From Massilia rubra (GTDB lineage Bacteria; Pseudomonadota; Gammaproteobacteria; Burkholderiales; Burkholderiaceae_D): a stretch of DNA of 64,000 nt. The notes below the pieces were generated by a model. It saw nothing but the letters and a program-made list of their open reading frames with translations, was not told the origin of the DNA and made no database searches. The translations under genes and the position numbers were made by a program. Positions 33,546-41,424 of this stretch are shown piece by piece; the first letter of the stretch is position 1, and every line of letters begins with the position of its first letter. Location of the stretch: assembly GCF_011682065.1 (NCBI RefSeq), contig NZ_VUYU01000003.1, positions 310,001-374,000 of the forward strand. The letters run 5' to 3'.

Positions 33546-33770
33546 ATGACCTACCGGGGCAAGAAAGATCGCAAGGCGTATGGCATGTCGCGCATGGTCA
33601 AGGCCATCGATCGCGCCATCGACGCCGCCTCGGATGAAGAGAAAGCGCGCGCGGCACGCTGGGCCTCGGCGTGGGGGGCGATCAGCGGGATTCACACGCG
33701 CGGGATCCGGCTGCGCCGCACCGATCTGTTCAAGCAGCTGCCGCGCAGGAAGACCGCCTCGACCGTGTGA
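33546..33770 (+). CDS. Small basic hypothetical protein
   Basis: Protein of 74 aa, rich in Arg/Lys/Ala, with a helical middle (RMVKAIDRAIDAASDEEKARAARWASAWGAISG) and basic ends. No signal, membrane helix or known domain. There is no convincing Shine-Dalgarno before ATG 33546, but the codon pattern (GC-rich third positions) and the clean frame support a gene. Confidence 0.5.
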   Translation: MTYRGKKDRKAYGMSRMVKAIDRAIDAASDEEKARAARWASAWGAISGIHTRGIRLRRTDLFKQLPRRKTASTV

Positions 33771-33801
33771 GGGGCGCCGTGAACGATCACGCCGCCGCCG
33801 C

Positions 33802-34722
33802 TCACTCCTTTGCGAACGCCGCCATCACAATCCGCGTCGCCTGCGCCAGGATATCGCTGTTGGCCTTGGCCTGGGCATCGGCCTGCGTGTAGTACAGCGC
33901 CAGCACCACCGGGGCGCCCTTGGGCGGGAACACGATCCCGATGTCGTTGCTGGACCCGTAGGCCCCGGTCCCGGTCTTGTCCGCCACGGCCCAGCTGGCC
34001 GGCACCGCCGCGCGGATGCGGGCGGCGCCGGTGGTGTTGCCGCGCATCCAATTTTGCAGCTGGTCGCGCTGCGCTGCGGGCAAACCATCGTCCAGCGCCA
34101 CGCGGCGCAGCAGCGCCGCCATCGCCGCCGGGGTGGTGGTGTCGCGCGGATCGCCCGGAATCGCCGTATTGAGCTCGGTTTCCCAGCGGTCCAGCCGGAA
34201 CACCGTGTCGCCCATGCTGCGGGCAAAGCCGGTCACGCCGCCCGGGCCGCCAATCTTGGCCATCAGCAGGTTGGCGGCGGCGTTGTCGCTGTACTGGATG
34301 GTGGCGGCGCACAGCTCGCCCACGGTCATGCCATCGTCCAGGTGCTTCTCGGTGATCGGTGAATACGTCACCAGATCGGCCTTGGTGTAGCGCACCCGCT
34401 GGTCCAGCCAGCCGGGTACATTCTTGCCATGCGCGAGGATGGCGGCCGCTGCGATCGCCTTGAACGTGCTGCACATCGGAAAGCGCTCATCGGCGCGGTG
34501 ACCGAGCCGGCGCCCGTCGCCGGTGTCGATCGCGCCCACGCCCAGGCGCCCGCCGGCCGCCGCTTCCAGCGCGACCAGCTCGGCCTGCGCCTCGGCCAGG
34601 GCGGCACCGGCGCCCGGCGTGGCGACGCCCGGCGCGCTGGCGCAGGCCGCCAGCAGCGGCGCACAGGCGCCGGCGATCAGAAGGGTACGGCGGCGCGGGG
34701 AAAATGGCATGCAAGTCGTCAT
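33802..34722 (-). CDS. Class A beta-lactamase
   Basis: Protein of 306 aa. All active-site motifs are intact: Ser85-T-F-Lys88 (CSTFK; S70/K73 in Ambler numbering), YSDN (S145-D-N; S130), ETELN (Glu181; E166), and Lys249-T-G (K234). Cys before the serine is present, but the second Cys of the KPC/NMC-A disulfide is replaced by Gly in KTGTG, so it is not of that carbapenemase type; the pattern is nearer to PER/CTX-M/L2-like chromosomal enzymes. The N-terminus has an RRR-LL twin-arginine-like start and a good lipobox (LLAAC), suggesting an exported lipoprotein. No ampR-type gene adjoins it. Confidence 0.95.
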   Translation of the reverse strand: MTTCMPFSPRRRTLLIAGACAPLLAACASAPGVATPGAGAALAEAQAELVALEAAAGGRLGVGAIDTGDGRRLGHRADERFPMCSTFKAIAAAAILAHGKNVPGWLDQRVRYTKADLVTYSPITEKHLDDGMTVGELCAATIQYSDNAAANLLMAKIGGPGGVTGFARSMGDTVFRLDRWETELNTAIPGDPRDTTTPAAMAALLRRVALDDGLPAAQRDQLQNWMRGNTTGAARIRAAVPASWAVADKTGTGAYGSSNDIGIVFPPKGAPVVLALYYTQADAQAKANSDILAQATRIVMAAFAKE

Positions 34723-34898
34723 GATGGCTTTCTGTTCAGGGGTCGGAGAGACGGTGTTGTATAGCCGCCATTCTCCACCATGCATTGTCGCACCTCAACC
34801 ATTGTCTTGCGGAAATATGGTCTTCTGTGGATACCCCAACTTCGCTTGCGCACAGTGCGCAGGGCCGCCGGGCTGTCCACAAGAAAAGGAAACTCCCG

Positions 34899-35978
34899 AT
34901 GAAAACAGAATCGTTCCGCCTGACTATTTTCCACAAGCTGGTGATGACCTTGCTGGCGGTGGCCTTGATCCCGCTGATCGGCGTGTGGTACGCAGGCAGC
35001 AGCCAGGCGCGCGCCGATGCGGCGGCCAATATTTCGCAGCATCTGGTGATGACCGCCAGCGGCATTGCCACCGGCATCACCAGCTGGGACGAGGCCAATG
35101 TGCGCGCGCTGCACCAGAGTGCCAAGCTGGAGGATATCCGCAGCATGCAGGCGGCGCGCCAGACCCCGATCCTGCGCACCCTGGGCGAGACCTACGAATG
35201 GGCATTTTTGGTGTTTACGATCGAGCCGACCGGCGAGAATATCGCGCGCAGCGACGACAAGCCGCTGACCCGCTTCGGCGAACGCAGTTACTTCCAGGGG
35301 GCGATGAAAGGCGCCGTATCGAGCCGCCAGGTGCTGATCAGCAAGTCGACCGGCCGCCCAGCGCTCACCATCGCCGTGCCGGTCAGGAACGCCATGGGCG
35401 GCATCGTCGGCGTGCTGGCGATGGCCATGAAGCTCGATGATATTTCCAAGGTCATCAAGGACACCCGCATCGGCGAGACCGGCTATGCGATCCTGCTCGA
35501 CGCCGACAACAAGGTGATCGCCTCGGGCCGTCCCGACCAGGCCACCGACGCGGTCCAGGACATGGCCAACTACCCGGCCCTGAAGGTGGACGGCATCGCC
35601 GACCAGCCGACCGTGTATGTGTCGGGCGAGAAGCGCATGGTCGGCTATGCGCGCAAGCTGCCGCAGGGCTGGACCTTGCTGGTGGAACAGGACTACGCCG
35701 AAGCCTACGCCTCGCTCGACCGCCTGGAAACCGGCGCGCGCGCCCTGATCATCCTGACCGCCGCGTTGGTGGTGGGTGTGGCGGCGTTCCTGGCCAAGCA
35801 GCTGACGCTGCCGATCAACCAGCTGATCCTGGTCGCCGAACGGCTGAGCAAGGGCGAGTTCACCGAATCGATTCCGGGCACCGCGCGCGGCGACGAAATC
35901 GGCTCGCTGGCGCGCGCCATCGAACGGCTGGGGATCAGCATCCAGATGGCCATCAGCCGGCTCAGCCGCAGGGCGTGA
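34899..35978 (+). CDS. Cache-HAMP sensor protein without output domain
   Basis: Protein of 359 aa. Helix 1 (KLVMTLLAVALIPLIGVWYAGS), a double-Cache periplasmic domain (about 35-290; YFQGAMKGAVSSRQVLIS, VPVRNAMGGIVGVLAMAMKLDDISKVI, IGETGYAILLDADNKVIA), helix 2 (ALIILTAALVVGVAAFLA) and HAMP (LPINQLILVAERLSKGEF...GDEIGSLARAIERLG). It stops right after HAMP where a methyl-accepting, kinase or cyclase domain would be expected. AGGA precedes ATG 34899. Only 19 bp before the next gene, which may supply the output. Confidence 0.88.
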   Translation: MKTESFRLTIFHKLVMTLLAVALIPLIGVWYAGSSQARADAAANISQHLVMTASGIATGITSWDEANVRALHQSAKLEDIRSMQAARQTPILRTLGETYEWAFLVFTIEPTGENIARSDDKPLTRFGERSYFQGAMKGAVSSRQVLISKSTGRPALTIAVPVRNAMGGIVGVLAMAMKLDDISKVIKDTRIGETGYAILLDADNKVIASGRPDQATDAVQDMANYPALKVDGIADQPTVYVSGEKRMVGYARKLPQGWTLLVEQDYAEAYASLDRLETGARALIILTAALVVGVAAFLAKQLTLPINQLILVAERLSKGEFTESIPGTARGDEIGSLARAIERLGISIQMAISRLSRRA

Positions 35979-35997
35979 CGGATTCAGGGAGAACGCC

Positions 35998-36573
35998 ATG
36001 ACACACCAGGAGCTGATGCCGTTCGGCGGCATCGTGGAGCAATTGCGCCAATTCTGCAACCAGCGCCGCACCGGCACGGCGTTTATCGTCAGCGACGACA
36101 ACCGCATGGCCCAGGTGCATCTGGACTGCGGCAAGATCGTCATGCTGCTGTGCCGTGGGCAACGCGGCGCCGATGCGCTGGCGGCCATGCGCACCATGCT
36201 GCGCGCCAGCGTGCGCTTCGACGAGAACTATGTGGCGAAGAAGGACAACCTCAAGGCGGCCGGGATCAACCTGATGGACTTGCTCAACGATCCGGCGCCG
36301 CTGGCGGCGCGCGCGCCGTTGCGGGCGGGGCCGCAGCCGCTGCGGGCGCGGCCGGCGCCGGCCGCGTTCGCGAGCGCCGACCTGCTCAAGCTCGAGCGCA
36401 TGCTGGCCGCGCACATCGGGCCGATGGCGACTATCGTCTGCGCCGAGCACGCCGACGAGGCGAGCGACCTGCGCGCGCTGGTGATGGCGCTGGCGGCCGA
36501 GATTCCCGACAAGAAGCAGGCCGCCGACTTTCGCCTGGAAGCGGGGCGCGCGCTGGGGCTGGGGGCGGTTTAA
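35998..36573 (+). CDS. Cytosolic partner of the Cache-HAMP sensor (uncharacterised)
   Basis: Protein of 191 aa. The N-terminal part (about 1-95) resembles DUF4388/roadblock-like modules of signalling operons: GIVEQLRQFCNQRRTGTAFIVSDDNRMAQVHLDCGKIVML. Then a Pro/Arg-rich linker (APLRAGPQPLRARPAPA) and a C-terminal helical domain (about 125-185; LERMLAAHIGPMATIVC and SDLRALVMALAAEIPD) like the DUF8082-type domain. No enzyme motif. Probably relays the sensor's HAMP signal or scaffolds it. The TAA overlaps the convergent zinc-finger gene's TAA in TTAA. Confidence 0.72.
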   Translation: MTHQELMPFGGIVEQLRQFCNQRRTGTAFIVSDDNRMAQVHLDCGKIVMLLCRGQRGADALAAMRTMLRASVRFDENYVAKKDNLKAAGINLMDLLNDPAPLAARAPLRAGPQPLRARPAPAAFASADLLKLERMLAAHIGPMATIVCAEHADEASDLRALVMALAAEIPDKKQAADFRLEAGRALGLGAV

Positions 36574-36863
36574 GGGGGCGAGGGCGCGGACGGCGCGTTG
36601 TTCCACGACGTGGCCAGCCAGGCCGCCAGAAAGCCGCCGAGCAGCATCAGCCAGGCGATTCCCATCAACTGCATGGTCCAGGCGAATTTGAGCCATAGCG
36701 CCCCGGCTCCAGCCGCGAGCAGGCCGCTGCCGCCCAGCACCTTGCGCCAGAGCGACACGCCGGCACGATCTGGTGACGCGGTAGAGCCGCATTCTTCGCA
36801 AGTATCGTGCGCGGCGCTGTTGCTACAGGTGCAGACCTGGCATTGCCACTGGCAAGCTTGCAT
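36570..36863 (-). CDS. RanBP2-type zinc finger membrane protein
   Basis: Protein of 97 aa. The first 27 residues match the RanBP2 zinc-finger consensus W-x-C-x2-C-x3-N-x6-C-x2-C exactly (WQCQVCTCSNSAAHDTCEEC). Two membrane helices follow (VLGGSGLLAAGAGALWLKFAW and LMGIAWLMLLGGFLAAWLA). Such fingers bind RNA or ubiquitin in eukaryotes; bacterial examples fused to membrane segments have no known role. GAGG before ATG. Confidence 0.8.
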   Translation of the reverse strand: MQACQWQCQVCTCSNSAAHDTCEECGSTASPDRAGVSLWRKVLGGSGLLAAGAGALWLKFAWTMQLMGIAWLMLLGGFLAAWLATSWNNAPSAPSPP

Positions 36864-36912
36864 GGTCGCCTCATCCAGAAATTTATCGGAAGAAGTTTAG
36901 CACCAGTTACGG

Positions 36913-37854
36913 CTTCACATTGAGCGCATTCCCACTGCACAGGCGCTTGCTACGCTGATGGCCTGTTCAGTTTTCTTGGAATGCCATGAGCGCCCAGCCA
37001 GCCTGCATCAATCCGTCCGCCACCGCGCCAGCAACGTTCCCAGCGGTGCACTTTCCCATCCGCGCCGTGCTCTGGCTGGCCGGCGTGACCCTGCCGGTCG
37101 TCGCACTGACGATCGCCGTGTTTTTCTTGCTCGTGGTGGGCTTCGACCTGCCGCTCGCCATGCTCGTTCCGGCCTTGTCGATCGCCAGCGTACCGTTGGC
37201 CAATGCCCTGCTGATGCGCGCCTTGGGCAACGCCCGGCCTGCGCTGTCGCGCCGGCTTGGACACTTGCACGGCTTCGCCATCGGCACCAGCATCCTGTTT
37301 ACCCTGTTGCTGCTGCCGCACATGGCGGCAGGCGTGGCCGGCCTGCGTTACTACGGCGCCGGCTTGCTTGTGCTGGCGCCGCTGCTGTCGCTGATGGCGG
37401 CGCTGGCCATGCGCCGCCTGCTCGAAGCGCACGTGCGACTGCCCGCCGTGTGGCCGGGGGCGCTGCTGGCGCTGGCCATCGTCGGCGCCCCCGAACTGCC
37501 GCAAGCCATTACCCAGGCCGGCGTCCACATGGCCAGCCGCGAAGCGCCCACCACCCGCGCGAATGGCTTACGCCTGCTGCGCTCGCTCGGCAACCAACAA
37601 ATCCTGCTGCGTCTGTGCGATACGGGGAACGACCGCCTCGCCAGCCTGACCGACCTGTTCATGATCACGACTGCGGGAACGACCGCCAGCGATGCGCGCG
37701 ACGCGTATTACCGCCTCACCGGCGCCACCTACGACGAGCTGCCTGATTCAATGAAGGATGCGGCCGACTAGCCATCCTCGCTTCACATTCAGCGCATTCC
37801 CAGCGCACACGCGCTTGCTACGCTCATGGCTTCTCAAGCTTCCCCTGGAACGCC
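36913..37854 (+). repeat. Duplicated about 73-bp leader ahead of two paralogous genes
   Basis: The leader at 36913-36985 and that at 37781-37854 align along their length: both begin CTTCACATT-AGCGCATTCCCA, share GCGCTTGCTACGCT-ATGGC and end GGAA(T/C)GCC before ATG. They precede the two paralogous genes (36986 and 37855). So the duplication copied promoter, leader and coding start as one unit. Coordinates span from the first leader to the end of the second; the gene between is listed separately. Confidence 0.85.
36986..37771 (+). CDS. Polytopic membrane protein, partial duplicate of the VIT-domain gene
   Basis: Protein of 261 aa. About five membrane helices (AVLWLAGVTLPVVALTIAVFFLLVVGF, LPLAMLVPALSIASVPLANALLM, GFAIGTSILFTLLLLPHMAAGVAG, LLVLAPLLSLMAALAM, WPGALLALAIVGA), then PQAITQAGVHMASREAPTT, GLRLLRSLG and AYYRLTGATYDELPD. 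This matches residues 1 to about 262 of the 811-aa protein next door and ends where its VIT domain begins. Function unknown; possibly competes with or assembles with the full-length protein. Confidence 0.82.
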   Translation: MSAQPACINPSATAPATFPAVHFPIRAVLWLAGVTLPVVALTIAVFFLLVVGFDLPLAMLVPALSIASVPLANALLMRALGNARPALSRRLGHLHGFAIGTSILFTLLLLPHMAAGVAGLRYYGAGLLVLAPLLSLMAALAMRRLLEAHVRLPAVWPGALLALAIVGAPELPQAITQAGVHMASREAPTTRANGLRLLRSLGNQQILLRLCDTGNDRLASLTDLFMITTAGTTASDARDAYYRLTGATYDELPDSMKDAAD

Positions 37855-40290
37855 ATGATCGAGCATCACGACACCGCCAGTACCACCGTCACGCCAGCGG
37901 CGCTCCCCGCGCTCAATTCGTTTACGCGCGCGGCGTTCCGCTGGGGCGGCGTGATGCTGCCGCTGATCGCACTCGGGATGCTGTTCGCCTCGATGTACAT
38001 GGCGCAGATGACACTCTCAAGCGGCTTCACCATCCACCTGTCCCTGATCGCCATCGTCGCGCTGGCCAACGCCGCGCTGATGTGCGCCATGCTACGCGGC
38101 CAGGACGCGCTGGCGCGTCCACTGGCGCTGCTGCACGCCGTGGCCACCGGAGCGAGCGCCGCCTACGCCTTGCTGTTGCTGCCGCTCACAGTGACCGGGG
38201 TGGCCAGCCTGGCCTGTCACGGGCGCGCTTTTCCGCTGCTCGCGTCGCTGGCGCCGCTGGCGGCGCTGAGCGCGACCTTGGCCGCGCGGCGCCTGCACGA
38301 CCAGCGCGCGCGACTCAGTGGCGGCGCGCCGCTGCCCCGCGCCTGGCCGGCCGTGCTGCTGGCGCTGGCGCTCATCGGCGCGCTGGAGCTGCCGTCCGTC
38401 ATCACCCGGGTCGGCATGCGCATGGCGGCCGGCCAGGCGCCTGCCACCAGCGCCAACGGGATACGCCTGCTGCGCTATCTCGGCATCGAACGCATCATCC
38501 TGCGCAGGTGCTATGACGAGCACAGGGAATCGGCCGACCTGGCCGCCATCGTGCTGGGCATGGACGGCGCGACCAGCATGGAGGATGCGCGCGCGATTTA
38601 CTACCGCCTCACCGGCACCCCGTTCAGCGCCATGCCGCATCCGGTAGGCAATGCCTGGCTCCCATGGAAAATCTACGACAGAGAGCGGCACAGCGCGGTG
38701 GTGGGCGGGCGCGTGGCCAAGCTGCGTCTGACCGCGTCGCGCATCGACGGCACCATCGACGCCAGGGCGGCGCTCGGCTCGCTGGAGTGGACCATGCTGT
38801 TTCACAACGACGCCGAACATGTCAGCGAAGCGCGCGCGCGCATCATCGTGCCAGCCGGCGCGGTGGTGACCCGCGTCTCGCTATGGGACGACGTCGGAGA
38901 GCACACCTTGCCCGCCGCCGGCGGCGCCACGGCGCGCGAGGCGGAATTTGCCGAGCCCGACGTCCGGCGCGCCCCTGTGCTGGTGACCACGGCGGGCAGG
39001 GACCGCATCATGCTCAATCTGCCCAATGTGCCGGGCGAACGCGAGCTGACGGTGCGCATTGCGATGAGCGTTCCGCTGGTGCTCAATGAACCCGGGCTGG
39101 GCTATCTGCAGCTGCCCTCGTTCAGCGAGCACAATTTCGGGATCGCCCCGGACTTGCGCCACGCGGTGACGGTGCAGTCGGACAGCGCGCTGCGCGGCGC
39201 TCCCGGCATGCGCGAGGAAGCCGGCGACCCGCTGGCGTTCGCGGTGCGCGGCGAAGTCGCCGAGCCGCTGCCGGGCATGGGCGCGGCCATCATCGGCGCC
39301 TTGCGCACGCCGGCCGAGACCCATGCGTGGAGCCCCGACCCGAGCACGCCGGGCGGCGCGATCGTGCAAGTCATCGGCCAGCAAGCGGCGCGCATCCCGC
39401 GCCGGGTGGCGCTGGTGATCGACGGCTCGGCCGCGCTGGCGGCGCAACGGGAACAGCTGGCGCGCGCCGCCACCTCCTTCCCCGGCAACCTGGAACTGGG
39501 CGTGATCGTGGCCGGCGGCCAGGCCCCGCACGTGTTCCTGCACGATACCTCCGATTCGCTGGCCAGCGTGCGCCACCTGCAGGACATCGCCTTCGAAGGA
39601 GGCCACGACAACAGCGCGGCGCTGTTGATGGCGTGGGAATGGGCGGGGGCCAGCAGCGACGGCGCGGTGGTGTGGATCCATGGCCCGCAGCCGCTCATGC
39701 CCGGTTCGGCCGACGCGCTGCTGCAGCACTACCGCCAGCGTCCCAAGCAAGTGCGCATGTACGGCCTGGAAGCGGTGACCGGTCCCAACGTCCTGTGGGA
39801 AAAGATGGATGGCATCGCAGCGCTGGCGAGCGTGCCGCGCATCGCATCGCTGCACGACGACCTGGTGCGCCTGCTTACAGGCTGGAGGCCGGCGGCGCAG
39901 CAGGTCGTGGTCGAGCGCGGCCGCGCCAGCGCGGCGCAGCCGGCGCGGGAACAGGCGTCGGCGCACCTGGCGCTGCTGTGGGCGGGCGAGCGCGCCGCGC
40001 CGCTGCGCGAGCACGGCGCACAGGCCACGCCGGCGCAAGCCGAGGAACTGCAGGGCCTCGACGAGCTGCTGACCGACACGTGGAGCGCGCCGCCGCCCGC
40101 GCTGAAAACGCAAGCGGAGAAGGCGGAGGAGGCGGAGAAAGCGGAGAAGGCGGAGGAAATGGCGCCGTCAGGCGAGGACGGTGCGATCTCGGTAGGGGCA
40201 ACCTGGCTGATGCTGGCGATCGCGCTGGCCGTGCTGGGCTGGCGCCTGCGCTTTCATCGGCGTACGCCGTATCCGGCCTCGCCCGAGTGA
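37855..40290 (+). CDS. Membrane protein with VIT and degenerate von Willebrand A-like domains
   Basis: Protein of 811 aa. Residues 1-190: helices as in the paralogue. About 290-440: VIT (inter-alpha-trypsin-type) beta-domain (SRIDGTIDARAALGSLEWTM, ARIIVPAGAVVTRVSLW, LNLPNVPGERELTVRI). About 515-680: vWA-like fold with the metal site decayed (VALVIDGSAAL where DxSxS is expected). About 703-780: Glu/Ala/Lys-rich segment with EKAEEAEKAEKAEE, then a C-terminal helix (WLMLAIALAVLGWRL). The membrane-VIT-vWA order resembles integral proteins linked to exosortase/PEP-CTERM surface systems, but no exosortase is in the window. Confidence 0.8.
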   Translation: MIEHHDTASTTVTPAALPALNSFTRAAFRWGGVMLPLIALGMLFASMYMAQMTLSSGFTIHLSLIAIVALANAALMCAMLRGQDALARPLALLHAVATGASAAYALLLLPLTVTGVASLACHGRAFPLLASLAPLAALSATLAARRLHDQRARLSGGAPLPRAWPAVLLALALIGALELPSVITRVGMRMAAGQAPATSANGIRLLRYLGIERIILRRCYDEHRESADLAAIVLGMDGATSMEDARAIYYRLTGTPFSAMPHPVGNAWLPWKIYDRERHSAVVGGRVAKLRLTASRIDGTIDARAALGSLEWTMLFHNDAEHVSEARARIIVPAGAVVTRVSLWDDVGEHTLPAAGGATAREAEFAEPDVRRAPVLVTTAGRDRIMLNLPNVPGERELTVRIAMSVPLVLNEPGLGYLQLPSFSEHNFGIAPDLRHAVTVQSDSALRGAPGMREEAGDPLAFAVRGEVAEPLPGMGAAIIGALRTPAETHAWSPDPSTPGGAIVQVIGQQAARIPRRVALVIDGSAALAAQREQLARAATSFPGNLELGVIVAGGQAPHVFLHDTSDSLASVRHLQDIAFEGGHDNSAALLMAWEWAGASSDGAVVWIHGPQPLMPGSADALLQHYRQRPKQVRMYGLEAVTGPNVLWEKMDGIAALASVPRIASLHDDLVRLLTGWRPAAQQVVVERGRASAAQPAREQASAHLALLWAGERAAPLREHGAQATPAQAEELQGLDELLTDTWSAPPPALKTQAEKAEEAEKAEKAEEMAPSGEDGAISVGATWLMLAIALAVLGWRLRFHRRTPYPASPE

Positions 40291-40308
40291 TCCGGGCGAT
40301 AGCGAAGC

Positions 40309-41424
40309 TCAGGGTTCGAGCACGCCGTTGACCAGGTCGGCCACCAGCGCGGTGAGGCGATGCCGTGCGCGCGCCGGCGCGAAGGTGTGCGCGTAGCGCC
40401 AGGCCTGGTCGGCGAAGTGGGCAAAGCCGTCCTGGCGCCACGCCGGCGAGCCGGCCAGCGCCAGCTCGGCGCCGATGGCCTGCGCCAGCAGCGCGACGTC
40501 GCCGGTCGGCACCAGGCGCGCCAGGCCGCCGGCGATGGCCGGCGTGTTCGAATTGTCGTAGCAAACCACGCGGCAGCCGGCCGACAGCGCTTCGACGATC
40601 GGCACGCAAAAGCCTTCGTGGTAGGTGGGCAGGACGAACACATCGCCGTCAAGCAGCAGGCGCTGTTTGACGGCGTCCGGCGCGTCGCCGTGCAGGCGCA
40701 GCGACACGCGCTCACCGTACAGGCGCGGCCACGCGTCGGCCGCGCTGCGCACTTGCTCGACCAGCGCCGGATCGGAAAAGCCCAGGTTGGCCACCAGGTC
40801 GAGCGCGATGCGCGCGCCGCTGTCGGCCTGCAGGCAGCGCGCCACGGCGTCGAGCAGGTCGGCCACGCCTTTCGAGCGCACCAGGCGGCCGATGAAGACC
40901 AGCCGCAGCACGCCGTCCGCATGCCCCGGCTTGGCGGCGCAGGGCTGCACCTGGCCATGCACGGCCAGCGGCAGCACGGAGGCCGACGTGGTCACGCGGG
41001 CCGCGCGCAGCACCGCGAGGTTGCTGGCGCTGTCGCAGGCCACATGGTCGGCGAACATCATGTTGCCCATCTGCGCGAACGACTTGTCGATGGTGGCGTG
41101 ATGTTCGGCGCCGACGAACTGCTTGGGCGTGATGTTATGGAACACCACCAGGCGCCGCACCCGCTCCGGCACCAGCAGGATCAGGTCGAACAGCGGATAG
41201 AAAATCCCGAAATGGAAAATAACGGCGTCGCTGGCCTGGAAATGCGTATCGATCATGATGTCGGTCGCGTCGCGCACCAGCCGGTGCGGCACGGCGTGCT
41301 CGCAGGCGTAGGTGAACAGCACGACTTCGTGACCGGCTTCCTGCAACCAGCCGATGTTGTCGGCGATGGCGTTCGAGATGGCGTCGTTGCGCACGCAGAT
41401 GCCGTGGATGACCGAGATTTTCAT
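40309..41424 (-). CDS. GT4-family glycosyltransferase
   Basis: Protein of 371 aa. GT-B fold: N-terminal acceptor domain (MKISVIHGICVRNDAISNAI, AGHEVVLFTYACEH, HNITPKQFVG), C-terminal donor domain (RLVFIGRLVRSKGVADLLDAV, VFVLPTYHEGFCVPIVEALSAGCRVV with the E-x7-E motif). Transfers a sugar from a nucleotide sugar, retaining; partner substrate unknown. ATG overlaps the preceding gene's stop by ATGA. Last gene of the three-gene operon 43945 to 40309. Confidence 0.92.
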   Translation of the reverse strand: MKISVIHGICVRNDAISNAIADNIGWLQEAGHEVVLFTYACEHAVPHRLVRDATDIMIDTHFQASDAVIFHFGIFYPLFDLILLVPERVRRLVVFHNITPKQFVGAEHHATIDKSFAQMGNMMFADHVACDSASNLAVLRAARVTTSASVLPLAVHGQVQPCAAKPGHADGVLRLVFIGRLVRSKGVADLLDAVARCLQADSGARIALDLVANLGFSDPALVEQVRSAADAWPRLYGERVSLRLHGDAPDAVKQRLLLDGDVFVLPTYHEGFCVPIVEALSAGCRVVCYDNSNTPAIAGGLARLVPTGDVALLAQAIGAELALAGSPAWRQDGFAHFADQAWRYAHTFAPARARHRLTALVADLVNGVLEP

